Shown here: positions 1-11,070 of the stretch, piece by piece | Position numbering within the stretch: the stretch's first letter is position 1 | How the letters are laid out: each line of letters starts with the position of its first letter | NCBI GenBank assembly: GCA_947172415.1 | Contig: OX359195.1 | Location: forward strand, 310,001-374,000 | DNA length: 64,000 nt | Direction: 5' to 3' | Origin: Chondrosia reniformis | Lineage: Eukaryota > Porifera > Demospongiae > Chondrillida > Chondrillidae | Notes under the pieces: model-generated | Seen by the model: only the letters and a program-made list of their open reading frames with translations | Told to the model about the DNA's origin: nothing | Databases searched by the model: none | Position numbers and translations under genes: made by a program

Positions 1-291
1 CGATTATTGTTATGAATAGTTATTGGGAATAACAAAGAACAATGGCAGGTCTAGTGCAAAGCAAATCAGTAACTGTCCTATGACAGGGGAATGATGTTTG
101 TTACAATTGCCACAGTAGCTTTGATTAATGATAAATCATCTTTTACCTTTTTTTTCTTATTCCATTAACTCCTTTGAGAATATTTCAGACTACAAGCTCA
201 TTTAAAATGCTGGTAATAATAATATATGTGAATTATATAGAAACTGTTTTGTGCAATTGAATTAAGTTCTAATTGCACATTACTTCTTCAA
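1..291. other. unannotated AT-rich sequence
   Basis: No open frame, repeat unit or recognisable domain was seen here. The stretch is AT-rich and lies just 3' of a relic of the array family. Confidence 0.5.
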
Positions 292-443
292 GTTACAAAA
301 TCCAAATCTCCAGCAAATCAGTGTAGACTGACATCTTCAATACTTCTTGCCTGATTTCCACACCACCTGACTTCTATGTCATCTTGTGTTGATTCAATCT
401 CTCTGTGAAACCAACCATGTCTGTCACAAGAATGAGCTGTATC
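292..443 (-). pseudogene. 3' relic of a cysteine-rich array gene (head D)
   Basis: The minus strand still reads the last part of the D-type head (HSCDRHGWFHRE, then DDIEVRWCGNQ). Similarity stops abruptly near 443, where unrelated sequence begins, so everything upstream is lost. A 4-base insertion inside the segment coding for EDVYTD shifts the frame before the usual LLEIWVL end. It is a dead fragment and shows that the array, or its debris, extends to the left edge of the window. Confidence 0.85.
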
Positions 444-629
444 TGGTTTGTGCAACTGTAAAATTGTAGTACAGCCTGAAGTACGTATGTATATGAAACT
501 GCAAGGAATTGGAATATTGTTCACAACACTAATTTCATGAAGACCAGTTAAAATGTTTTACTAGAGAATTCCTTGTTGCTGACACTCAATAACCTTCTAT
601 CTTTGCTATATCTATACATCATAAAAATC

Positions 630-718
630 TTGGTGCCCCATTTATACCAACCTTGGGCTGATGGGGTCATCTTAATAATAAATAAATAATAAATAATAAT
701 AATAAAATAATAAATGAG
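630..718. repeat. TAA-rich microsatellite, possible retroelement 3' tail
   Basis: A run of TAA/TAAA units follows a short segment ending in ggggtcatctt. This is how many LINE or SINE 3' ends look, but no coding part is attached here, so the retroelement origin is only a suggestion. Confidence 0.5.
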
Positions 719-1100
719 TTTCTGTCCAATACTTATTGTCTAGTGATCTCCATTTTGTATAGTATGTACGTAGGTAACACATTCAGTACTCTGAGAGGTC
801 TCCATTTTGAATGGGAAACTGCTAAAAGATGAAACGGCTAAAAATCAAAGATTGGCACCAGACGACATTTTGACATTTGTTCATTTTACTGAATCTGGAT
901 ATGAGGCAGACCCTATAATTAGTGCACTGGAGAATCAGGTAATTATAAGTCATTAATGTTTTCCTGCAGTGATTTTGTTATAAAGGTTACTGTTTGAAGT
1001 TTGTAACCTAGCAACAGTTGCACCTACTTTAGGCTCACTATCTCAGGGGTAGGGGGTGGTATATCTACAGTGAGGGTCCATCCCTACTAGGGTGGGGTGG

Positions 1101-1335
1101 TATGCTTCTGAGAGGGGGTGGGAGGTGCTTCTGAGAGGGGGTGGGAGGTGCTTCTGAGAGAGGGGGTGGGAGGTGCTTCTGAGAGGGGGTGGGAGGTGCT
1201 TCTGAGAGAGGGGGTGGGAGGTGCTTCTGAGAGGGGTGGGAGGTGCTTCTGAGAGGGGGTGGGAGGTGCTTCTGAGAGGGGGTGGGAGGTGCTTCTGAGG
1301 GGTAGGAGGTGCTTCTGAGGGGTAGGAGGTGCTCT
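1101..1335. repeat. G-rich minisatellite, about 24-bp unit
   Basis: Roughly ten copies of a unit like ggtgcttctgagagggggtg ggag lie in an intron of NUP210 copy A. The runs of five G then three G could form G-quadruplexes on the plus strand. Its left edge carries one unit of the different 41-bp minisatellite found at 9.16-9.41 kb, so the array sits on a deletion junction. Confidence 0.9.
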
Positions 1336-1890
1336 AGGACTCTGGAATACTATACGTATGTTCACCTGTCTTAGATATGTTAGTTGTTCTGACTGTTGTA
1401 CAAGAAGGCTAGGTCAACTGGTCCTGAATGTGACCAAATGAATTCTCAGTACATCTCCTTCTCCTTGTAGTGGTTCAGTTGCCCTCCAAACAGTATTCAT
1501 TGGAGCTAAGTAACGAGACTGTTGGATCTCTTGTTTCTGAAAAGTCACGAGTGATTGGTCGAGACTATGGCCACACAGAGCTCCGCCTCCTTGACAAGAA
1601 CACACCCATTGATCACAATGTCTCAACAGATATATATGTTGTCAAACCACATCATATAGGTACATTTATATTGTCACAGTAGTATTCAATACCTCTTTTT
1701 ATTGATTTTAGTAAAATAGTGGAAGATCTTTTTTGTATTTTATTTATGTATCTATTTGACTTTACTTTAGGATTTAAAATCAGTGGCAATAATTGGGTTT
1801 TGGAATCTGGACGGAAATATGAAATCACTGTGCAATTATTTGACCACACAAATCATTAGTTATTTATGTCTGAAGTTAGTATATCATATA

Positions 1891-2032
1891 TCCATCCACC
1901 CACCCATCCATATATCCATCCATCCATCCATCCATCCATCCATCCATCTATCCATCCATCCATCCATCCTTCCATCCATCCATCCATCCATCCATCCATC
2001 CATCCATCCATCCATCCGCCCATCCATCCATT
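1891..2032. repeat. CATC tetranucleotide microsatellite, copy A
   Basis: A near-continuous run of CATC units fills the intron between the last two NUP210 copy A exons. Long frames rich in HPSI or DGWM here are repeat artefacts, not proteins. Confidence 0.95.
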
Positions 2033-2352
2033 TATTTACTATTCATTTATCCGTATAGAACATTCGATTGGATACTATAATTCCAGACACATTTACTGTT
2101 CACAAGTCCACTATTAATGGATCCTATTTCTATTTGGAGCCCACCTTCACTGGTCACTTTGATATAGTAGCACACTTCAATTGTCTAGTACATCCAGAAA
2201 GCGGAGAACTGCTCAATTTTACAGAAGTCATCTCTGGATCTCAACCTCTGGAGGTGTTTGATCCAATTGTGGTGACTCCAGACCCGACTGTATTCCTCTG
2301 GGAACCAGCAGCTGAGAGTAGAGGAGGGAAGTACTACACTTATCTAATGAAG

Positions 2353-2960
2353 GTGAGCATCAGTGCTGAGCGATCGTATTGATATTGCGATTAACGCTAT
2401 AGTTAAATTACTATCGTGATAGTGAGACACTGGGCTCTGTCACAATAGTGGGGCTAGAAACAGTGGAAGCTACGTACATTACCCAAACCTAATCCTACGA
2501 TTACAATACAGTAGTCCACTTATCCAATGAAGGTGAGTGTTTGATGAAATGGTTGTCACGTTTTGGCTGCGCAACCCCTCGATCATTCACATCCAGCAGC
2601 AAGTAGACATAAGGTAAGATGAGTTTGGGAGTGGAGCATATGTACTACTGCACGGAATAATCAACTGAATTAGTATGAAAATGAAGCTGAACTGACAAAA
2701 GAACCAACATTACTTTTGAGGATTACAGATTTACATTATAAGTATAGATTGTCTAATACAACATTTCCTACACAAATAATCTAATGCACCGTGCTATGGC
2801 TACTCTGTAATAAATTGAAAGGCCTATACATAGGGAACTAAGCCTGGTTAGAGCTTGGATGAGGATACAAGAGTCTTCTCTTTCTTCCTCTGCTCCACTG
2901 ACACAAATAGCTATTTCTGGATCTCTGGAAGTCTTTCTGAAAGTCTTTGAATCCTCAGAT
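2353..2960. other. NUP210 intron remainder and dispersed repeat
   Basis: 2353-2650 is intron sequence shared with copy B (11071-11400). It includes a second, imperfect image of the exon end (tccaatgaaggtgagtg near 2522-2538). From about 2821 to 2960 lies a degenerate copy of a dispersed element recognised by gaactaagcctgg and ggatgaggatacaagagtc. No exon after the last copy A block was found. Confidence 0.55.
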
Positions 2961-2989
2961 CCTTCTTGTACTACAAGTGTCTTTGTTTC

Positions 2990-3840
2990 TCTTTCCCCAA
3001 ATAGTTAAATAGACATAGAGAGTATGCTGTGTCAATGAAAGGTGGAGCATTTAGGAAGTTAATGGAATGGGATTTAGGGTATTTCTGGGTTGCAAAGAAG
3101 AGGTGTGTTGCATTTTGGGTGAAGCTGTTGCAGATGAGATCTGATAGATTGATCAAGGTGATTGCAGAGGAGGTGTTGGAGAGAGGGGACAAGGTGAAAT
3201 GGGTGATGGACCTGTGGAAGACCCTGAAAGAAATGGGATGGGAAAAGGTAGGGCAGGCAGAGGTGGGAAGTATGTCATCATGGGAGATAGAACAGATGAT
3301 CAGCTTGCAGCTTTTGTAGAGTTGTGAAGACAAGGTGGATGGCTGATTTGGAGAAGAAGCCAAAGCTAAAGGTATTGAGGGAGATTGTGAAGGGGAACTT
3401 TAGGGAGAAATTTGTGGATGTGGGAAACAAGAATCACAGAAGGATGTTGACCAAGTTGAGGAAGAAAGAATCTGCACATTTTGCAGAAATTGAGGATGTG
3501 GAGCACTTCCTGCTGAGGTGTGGATTTTTCTCAGAAGAGCAAAAGGCCCTTCTTGCTCAAATGCAGAAAGTTGGTGTTGAGATGGATCAAAAGGATGACA
3601 CGGGTAAGATAGCGACAATTCTAGGAGTAGCTGTAAAGGAGGCAGGAGTGGTAAGAATTCTGGAGGGGATGTGGGACAAGAGATTCCTAGACTCATAGAC
3701 ATCATTCACACGGACTTAATTTGTTGTTTTGTTACATGTGTACTCTGCCAAACAATATATATTTTTTATTTTTGTTTATTTTACAGAATTTTTTGCCCTA
3801 GTGTGTTTTGCACATGGTGCACTTTAAATAATAATAATAA
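2990..3840 (+). mobile_element. degenerate LINE, 3' end of the ORF plus tail
   Basis: Two open segments in different frames (3029-3319 and 3324-3698) resemble the region after reverse transcriptase in non-LTR retrotransposons. The second contains EDVEHFLLRCGF. In a neighbouring frame just before it, an ICTFC pair completes a C-x2-C ... H-x4-C knuckle typical of LINE C-termini, so at least one frameshift lies between them. An AT-rich 3' tail ends in ataataataata at about 3827-3840. The element is 5'-truncated and dead; its clade cannot be set from this piece. Confidence 0.7.
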
Positions 3841-4421
3841 CATACGGTACGATACTGTAAAGGCTCATTGCTGCGTAGCGGATAGAGAGTTACTGAGTGT
3901 AAGACAGAACACAAGGTAAATTGGGAAGCAGTGAAGCAGGTGGAGACGCACTACACATGGAGGAGGATCATTGAAGCCATCCACATCAAGAAGCAGAAGG
4001 TTACCTCCAAACTTGACTGTGGTCGACCCTCAACCCAATATGGCCCCTCATCTAACCCCCCTATCATTTCAATTAACTCTCTACTCACCTTTTACAATTT
4101 TTTATCAACCTTTTTATCAATTCCATCAATTTATTCTGACATCACCCATCACTCACTGTTATCCACATCTATTTTAATAAGGGTTTTTTCCAGTCGTGTC
4201 AGTTTATTGTATTTTTATACCAGTTGAGAAAGATCTCCGGATCAAAATGTCCAAGAATTGTTCATTGTGTTATTCCAGTTGCTGCGATTACGTTCAGTAA
4301 CTCTAAATAATTAATGTACAGTATACCAGTGAAGTTGCATAATCACATCCTGCATGCCCTGTAAGGTTGGATATGTAATTTAAGTATACTGTTCAAACTG
4401 AAGTCTTAATAGTTAGCTTAG
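3841..4421. other. array spacer downstream of the 4.4-kb gene
   Basis: No gene seen. 4317-4380 (acagtataccagtg, gttgcataatcac) matches segments at about 12381 and 35611, so it is a conserved block of array flank that moved with the gene family. Confidence 0.5.
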
Positions 4422-5336
4422 TTACAACACCCAAATCTCCAGCAAATCAGTGTAAACATCTTCATCAGTTCTACCCCCAGTTCCACACCACCTGACTTCT
4501 ATGTCATCTTGTGTTGGTTCAATCTCTCTGTGAAACCAACCATGTCTGTCACAAGAATGAGCTGTATAAACAACACAACCAGCTCCATCCCAAAGTGGAT
4601 CAGACCAGGCAGTTTTGCCAGATGGGTAAGTAGTGAATCCAGATTCACAGTAAAAATGGTCACCCACAAAGTCAGGAACATTGTCAAAGTTAAAAGGATT
4701 TCTGTCTCCTGGACAACTTATTACCCCGTTAACAGTTTCAAACTGTCCAACTGCCAGTGTCCACAGATGCTGTCTTTGTCTACCACGAGTGATGGAGAGA
4801 CCATCAACATATGTCTGATCTATAGTTACTTCTTGGAATGCATCCATAGTCCCGTACTGGTATCCTCTAGCAATACCACATACTTGAGAGTACGTAGTGT
4901 TTACTGGAAATGTGACTGAAGAGCATCCTTTATCTGTACCTCCATCTCCATCAACACTCCTTCCACAAGCTCTCTGTCCTGTGTCACTGTTAGACACCTC
5001 ATTAAGACCACTTGGACACTCTGCTTCTGGATCAGTCATATTGATGTAGGCCACTCTTCTCCAATTGAAACTGGAAATGTTACAAAGAGTTAATTCAGTT
5101 ACTTGAAGTTTAGCAGCAAAAGAGTTTAGCTCATTCTCAATCTCTTTAGTAGTGTTCTCTTTAGCTTCTGCTATTATGTTCTCCAATCTGTTCAGCTCCT
5201 CTTGTAAATTTTGATAATCTTCTCTTTTCCCTATAAGGTCTGCAATGTGTAGTCCAAGAGATGTTATTTGAAAGGCCATCATAGTTAGAAGAGCTACCAG
5301 CAACAGAACAGTGGGGATACACTTTAGTGAGGTCAT
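4422..5336 (-). CDS. secreted/anchored cysteine-rich array protein, stalk B + head D (304 aa)
   Basis: An intact intronless frame. Residues ~8-30 are strongly hydrophobic (PTVLLLVALLTMMAF), acting as signal peptide or type II anchor. Residues ~38-80 are charged and heptad-like (NLQEELNRLENI), a probable coiled-coil stalk. Residues 85-304 form the head, with ten cysteines, N-glycosylation sites (CNIS, NMT, NTT) and the family motifs WRRVAYINMTDP, GQRACGRSVDG, HLWTLAVG, DPLWDGAGC, GWFHRE, DDIEVRWC and LLEIWVL at the end. The start MTSLKC lies about 60 bases below a TATA box. This is the only B-stalk gene here with a D-type head, suggesting recombination. I do not recognise a named domain. Loops such as DGGTDKG after SVDG differ from every paralogue while the scaffold is near identical. 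Confidence 0.88.
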   Translation of the reverse strand: MTSLKCIPTVLLLVALLTMMAFQITSLGLHIADLIGKREDYQNLQEELNRLENIIAEAKENTTKEIENELNSFAAKLQVTELTLCNISSFNWRRVAYINMTDPEAECPSGLNEVSNSDTGQRACGRSVDGDGGTDKGCSSVTFPVNTTYSQVCGIARGYQYGTMDAFQEVTIDQTYVDGLSITRGRQRQHLWTLAVGQFETVNGVISCPGDRNPFNFDNVPDFVGDHFYCESGFTTYPSGKTAWSDPLWDGAGCVVYTAHSCDRHGWFHREIEPTQDDIEVRWCGTGGRTDEDVYTDLLEIWVL

Positions 5337-5390
5337 TGTGGTAGCTGCAGCAGTAACTTATTAGCTGACTATGTGAGCAGCTTGAGGTTG

Positions 5391-5398
5391 TATTTATA
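5391..5398 (-). promoter_or_regulatory. TATA box of the 4.4-kb array gene
   Basis: TATAAATA on the minus strand, 55-62 bases above the MTSLKC start codon. The same box at the same distance precedes the B-stalk genes at 14.0, 29.6 and 38.6 kb. Confidence 0.7.
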
Positions 5399-8300
5399 GT
5401 TGTTCTAAATGTGTTCTCATGAGACATATTCCTTCATCCACATCTTCTTAGCAATGTTGCTTTACTTTATGGCATTTCCTGTATTAACTAAATTGATTAG
5501 CTTGCACATTATATACCATACAGTATGTAGCATACACAGTGTATGTACAGTATATGTGATCTGTAATAGCACACTTTAATGGATTTTTATGATTGAACAG
5601 AATTATAATGTATTTTTGTGATAATGTATGAAGAGTATATGTTTAAGTAACAGAACAGTTTGTGGTTTTAAGATTCTCTCAGTCATGTCTTTTTTAAGAG
5701 AAATATTACTTTGAAATACCGTCCAATGCTTGTGTAGTTTGAATTTATACTATTTAATATCCTGTCAATCTCATAGGAAGATAATTCAGTTTTCAATTTT
5801 ATAGGAAAGTTAAAGGAAATGTTTACGTTCATTCTACAAATTACATTTACAGTCGACTTGAGCTATAAGTTCTAAATGATCTACCAATTGTATCAAAGTC
5901 ATGTTATTCAGCTAGTTTGTTGTGCAATATTGAAATGGTTTCAGTTTGCACTTAATGGTTTACCTGAGACTGTTTGGACAAATGATGGAACATGTCTGTT
6001 ATCATGTGATGTAATGGTACAACCACAACTGTTTTATTTATTGTATCACACTGCTGATAAAGTAGTAGATATCAATTTATTGTGAGAACTCATTAATTCT
6101 CATAGGACATTACATTGAATTGAATTGAATTGAAATAATTTTTTGACCAAGTAATGGAGAATGTCTATTATCATGTGATGTGACAGTCCAATGACAATGA
6201 CAATGTCTGTGTAGTTCTATTTGTAGTATCACATTACTGATAGAGAGAGGTAATAGAGTGAGTATCAGTAATAAGAATTAATTGCATATTTTCATTCTCC
6301 TATTACTTACATATGTATAAAAGTCAATTTAAATATTCTATCCAAGTTAAATTACATAGAAATAGAATGTATATTAATATTTATCTCTTTGATTACATGC
6401 TATACAAGTTTGATAATCATTTGTTGCATGGCGTATACATATGCTGATTTATCACAACTGGTGTATGAGTTACTTGATGTAATCTTACTATACCATCTAA
6501 TGAAGTACTCAATACTATCACACCGAATAGCTAGTACTTACATGTATGTTTATGTCCCAATTAAGGACCCAGATCTCCAAAGGTTCAGTGTAAAAGTTAC
6601 TCCTTTCTTCATCAGCACATCACCTGACTTCTATTGTCAACTTTCTTTCTTCTATCTTCTACGTATGTCTGGTAGTTGTCAACATTTCAGATTCTTTCAA
6701 TCATCCCTTAATTGAAATATTGCTTTGTATTGTCATTTGATGCTTGTATAGTTTGAAATGATACTTTTTAATATTTTGTGAATCACATAGGATGATAATA
6801 CAGTTTGAGTTTAGTAGGAATGTTATAGAGGAAATTTCAGAGAATTTATAGTTAACTTGAGCTATAAGTGTTAATTTATCTACCAACTATATTGACGTTA
6901 ATGTTATTCACTTAATTTGTGAATTGTTGTACAATAATGAAATGATTACAGTTTGAACTATATTTTGATAGAGACTATTTGATGAAGTAATGGAGGATGT
7001 CTATTATCATGTGATGTGACAGTCCAATGACAATAAAAATGTTTGTGTAGTTCTATTTGTAATATCACATATTAGTGATAGAGAGAGGTAATACAGTGAG
7101 TATCAGTAATAAGAATAAATTTCATATTTTCATTCTCCAATTACTTACCTATGTATACATTTAGATATATTGGTTAAAAGTGACCATTTTAAGTATTAGC
7201 TTGGTCTAAATATTCTGTCCAAGTTAAATTATGACTGTTAAGACTGATCAATTTCCTAATGAAGTGTTTAGTAACTACCACACTACAGTTTGTCTTGCTT
7301 AGCTATGTTGACTGTTGTAATTCAAAGGACCTGCAAAAGGTAAGTGTATGTAGAATATATATTAAGTTAATTTAATACGTAGGGCCCCTGAATTTCTATT
7401 AATGAGAGTGTGCAGTTATTAAATACCTTTTACAATATGATAGCAACTGTATTTGTATAAAATAGGTAGCACTGAATGTTAAGAGGATTGAGGGTAAACA
7501 TCTTCAAAGGAGTTGCAGTTGACTTGAGCTATATGTAACGAACTGTATATCAAAGACATGTTATTCTCATTTGCCAAAAACAGTTTTATTTCAGTGAACA
7601 AGGAATGTGTCAGTATATGAACATTTAATGTGACAAACAACTTACGTATGTATAAATGGTTGCATGGTGCTTGACTGTAGTGTTGGACGATTATTACTAT
7701 ACGTAGTAGGTGTGATTATTGTGGCTACAATTGCCAATGTAATTGTATTTAAATGGCGCTTATGGTGATTTCGCTGTAATATTAAATTTCCACCTGAGGG
7801 AAACATTTCGAATGACCTCAAATGTACAGAATGTGGCTAACTACCACCAGAGAGTAGAAAATCCATGCCTATATTCTTCATGCAGTTATCATGGTTTAGC
7901 AATTTAATCATTTGATATTTGATATAATTGTTTTTGCAACTAAGATGTGGTTATCATATCATTCCTTGCTGACATCGCTGTGCAGTGATATGATAGTGGT
8001 ATTGTCCACCTCTACTTGACTGTATTACACTGCAGCCTCTCCTATAGTTTATAAGAACCTCCAATCTGTGGACGACCTCTCTATTCAGTACTAAACATCA
8101 AACCAAGTCTGTTATAGTGCTGTGTTGTTACATGACACTGTAGTGTTAAGTATATGTATATAGAGAGCTACATTCTGAACCACTTTCCCATTATGTAGTT
8201 GGGCAGCCTCTCCTATAACCTCCAAATGAATTGAAAGCACTTACTTTCACTGAAACTGTAGTCTGTTAGTTAGTTGATGAGTCCTAATATTTGTCACTAT

Positions 8301-8567
8301 AAGATCAACAAAGTGGTAAAGTAATTTGACTGCGAGACGTTTCTCTAACTCAAATTACTTGTTTCAGAAGCAATCTTTTAGGATTTCATGCACAGAAAAT
8401 TACCATTGAGAATCATTGGAGATTTACGTATTATATATAAGCGACACTCCTTTAATTTCAGTATAGCAAATCCTTTTCTAAATCTTTAGTTTAAAGTATT
8501 ACAGAGTAAATGTATACAACTATATTTGAGTAAATTGTTCAAACTGAAGTTTTAATAGTTAGCTTAG
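5399..8567. other. array spacer, longest version
   Basis: 5440-6390 aligns with 14130-15060, 30060-30900 and 39000-39840. 7320-8540 aligns with 15060-16240 and parts of 31.0-31.8 and 39.9-41.4 kb. 6390-7320 includes a second degenerate pass of the same spacer motifs (gatgtgacagtccaatgac appears at about 6176 and again near 7014), so part of the spacer is internally duplicated. A hammerhead-ribozyme remnant (tgatgagtcctaatat) lies near 8276-8291. No convincing intact gene. Confidence 0.6.
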
Positions 8568-8901
8568 TTATAACACCCAAATCTCCAGCAAATCAGTGTA
8601 GACATCTTCATCGGTTCTTTCTTCATTTCCAAAACCACCTGACTTCTATGTCATCCTGTGTTGATTCAATCTCTCTGTGAAACCAACCATGTCTGTCACA
8701 AGAATGAGCTGTATCAGCAACACAACCAGCTCCATCCCAAAGTGGATCAGACCAGGCAGTTGCACCAGATGTTGTAACAGTAAATCCAGTTTCACAGTAA
8801 AAATGGTCACCCACAAAGTGCAGGAACATTGTTAAAGTTAAAAGGATCTTGGTCTCTTGGACAGGCTTGTATACCATCAAAATCTTCACTCCTTCCAACT
8901 G
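8568..8901 (-). pseudogene. 3' relic of an array gene (head D)
   Basis: This holds the final ~110 codons of a D-type head (DPLWDGAGCVADTAHSCDRHGWFH). An inserted T near the VRWC motif turns it into RWFWK followed by TGA, and an inserted base near 8820 breaks the frame again before the GDHFYC segment. Similarity ends at about 8901. The NUP210 copy B segment starts shortly to the right, as the 292-443 relic precedes copy A. Confidence 0.85.
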
Positions 8902-9154
8902 TTCCAGATTGATTGGAGAATGGATGATAATTAGTTTAAATGAAGTCACAAGAATTAGAGTATAACCATGTTTTCCTAAAGTTAATGTATACGTAAATGT
9001 AAAAGGCATTTCCTTACAATGTTGATAACAATCTAAAGTAAAAATAATCATCAAATAAATTTTCAATCAAAATTTTTCCAATAATTGATGAATATTTTTG
9101 TAAACTAAGTACATTTTATATGTTGGGTTGTGCAATAGAAGTATAATATCTTCT

Positions 9155-9414
9155 GGGGTGGGGTAGTATATCTACAGTGAGGGACCATCCCTACTGGGGT
9201 GGGGTGGTATATCTACAGTGAGGGACCATCCCTACTGGGGTGGGGTGGTATATCTACAGTGAGGGTCCATCTCTTCTGGGGTGGGGTGGTATATCTACAG
9301 TCAGGGACCATCCTTACTAGGGTGGGGTGGTATATCTACAGTGAGGGACCATCCCTACTAGGGTGGGGTGGTATATCTACAGTGAGGGACCATCCCTACT
9401 AGGGTGGGGTAGGG
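9155..9414. repeat. 41-bp G-rich minisatellite, about six units
   Basis: Units of tatatctacagtgaggg accatccctactggggtggg recur every 41 bases just upstream of the first NUP210 copy B exon. One unit survives in copy A at about 1057-1110, fused to the 24-bp minisatellite. Confidence 0.92.
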
Positions 9415-9471
9415 TAGAAGTGGAGTATACATGTGATCTTTTAATTTTAATAGCATTCATCATCTTAATAG

Positions 9472-11070
9472 GGTATCCATGGTGACAGTGTTCTAGTGCA
9501 GGGTACAAACACTGGAAGTGCAGTGGTCCAGGTGAGGTTGATGCATCCCTCATGGGGCAGTATGGAGCCCAACAGAGTGAAGCTCATTGTGAAGGAGAAC
9601 TTGATGCTACGACCGTATCAAGTCATCTACATCCTCCCACTGCAATATGTGGACTACATCTTGGAGAGGAGGAAGCAGGGAAAAGTGGAAGGTAAGGAAG
9701 TGCTTCATAGAGGGGGTGGGAGGTGCTACGGAGAGGGAATGGGAGGTGCTATGGAGAGGGAGGAGGTGCTATAGAATTCTGGAATACTATACGTATGTTT
9801 ACCTGTCTTAGATATGTTAGTTGTCCTGAATGTGACCGAATGAATTCTCAGTACATCTCCTTCTCCTTGTAGTGGTTCAGTTGCCCTCCAAACAGTATTC
9901 ATTAGAGCTAAGTAACGAGACTGTTGGATCTTTTGTTTCTGTAAAGTCACGAGTGATTGGTCGAGACTATGGCCACATAGAGCTCAGCCTACTTGACAAG
10001 AACACTCCCATTGATCATAATGTCTCAACGGATATATATGTAGTCAAACCACATCATATAGGTACATTTATATTTTCACGTTAGTATTCAATACCTCTTT
10101 TTATTGATTTTAGTAAAATAGTGGAAGATCTTTTTTGTATTTTATTTATGTATCTATTTGACTTTACTTTAGGATTTAAAATTAGTGGGAATAATTGGGT
10201 TTTGGAATCTGGACGGAAATATGAAATCACTGTACAATTATTCTACCACACAAATCATCAGTTATTTATGTCTGAAGTCAGTATATCATATATCCATCCA
10301 CCCACCCATCCATATATCCATCCATCCATCTATCCATCCATCCATCCATCCATCCATCCATCCATCCATCCTTCCATCCATCCATCCATCCATCCATATC
10401 CTTTCATACCTCAATACAATCATCCATCCATCCTTCCTTCCATCCATCTCTATCCATCCACCCACCCATCCATCCATCCATTCATCCATCCATCCATCCT
10501 TCCTTCCATCCATCCATCCTTCCATCCACCCACCCATGCATTTATCCTTCCATCCATCCATCCATCCATCCATCCATCCATCCGTCCGTCCGTCCGTCCA
10601 TCCATCCATCCATCCATCCATCCATCCATCCATCCATCCATCCATCCTTCCATCCATCCATTCATCCATCCATCCATCCATCCATCCATCCATCCATCCA
10701 TCCATCCATCCATCCATCCTACCATCCATCCATTCATCCATCCATCCATTTATTTAATATTCATTTATCCGTATAGAACATTTGATTGGATACTATAATT
10801 CCAGACACATTTACTGTTCACAAGTCCACTATTAATGGATCCTATTTCTATTTGGAGCCCACCTTCACTGGTCACTTTGATATAGCAGCACACTTCAATC
10901 GTCTAGTGGATCCAGAAAGTGGAGAACTGCACAATTTTACAGAAGTCATCTCTGGATCTCAACCTCTGGAGGTGTTTGACCCAATTGTGGTGATTCCAGA
11001 CCCGACTGTCTTCCTCTGGGAACCAGCAGCTGAGAGTGGAGGAGGGAAGTACTACACTTATTTAATGAAG
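9472..11070 (+). pseudogene. NUP210: NUP210 (gp210) fragment, copy B, nonsense mutated
   Basis: Four exon blocks with consensus splice sites: 9472-9691 (GIHGDSVLVQGTNTGS to RRKQGKVE), 9873-10061, 10173-10276 and 10777-11070. Junction phases are consistent (9691/9873 and 10061/10173 phase 1, 10276/10777 phase 0). The reading follows NUP210 lumenal sequence, including GDSVLVQGxxTGS and the VRLMHP to RVKLIVKENLML stretch. The last block opens AAC ATT TGA: the CGA arginine of copy A has become a TGA stop at 10783-10785, a CpG-type transition. No exon upstream of 9472 is present and none was found after 11070. It is a partial duplicate with lesions different from copy A. Confidence 0.82.
10289..10754. 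repeat. CATC tetranucleotide microsatellite, copy B (expanded)
   Basis: About 465 bases of CATC units, with a short interruption near 10398-10425 and a TCCG sub-run near 10580-10597, occupy the same intron as the ~140-base array in copy A. All long frames across it are repeat artefacts. Confidence 0.95.

Larger units (their letters stand above)
798..2352 (+). pseudogene. NUP210: NUP210 (gp210) fragment, copy A, disrupted
   Basis: Exon-like blocks read, in order, a DILTFVHFTES segment (about 798-938, ending cag|gtaatt), QLPSKQYSLELSN to VKPHHIG (1471-1659), [19 protein letters not shown] (1771-1874) and [11 protein letters not shown] to YTYLMK (2059-2352). The order and motifs (GxxWVLESGR, NIRL, NGSY, LWEP) match the lumenal N-terminal half of the nuclear pore membrane glycoprotein NUP210. 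Splice sites and phases agree between neighbouring blocks, except that the exon present in copy B at 9472-9691 is missing here; losing its 220 bases also shifts the frame. A TAG stop at 1857-1859 replaces the CAG of copy B. It is a partial, non-coding duplicate. The 5' limit of the first block is uncertain. Confidence 0.82.

Noticed and set aside
10121-10798. Long frames of IHPS or MDGW repeats on both strands (also 1783-2117)
   Set aside because: They are translations of the CATC microsatellite within NUP210 introns.
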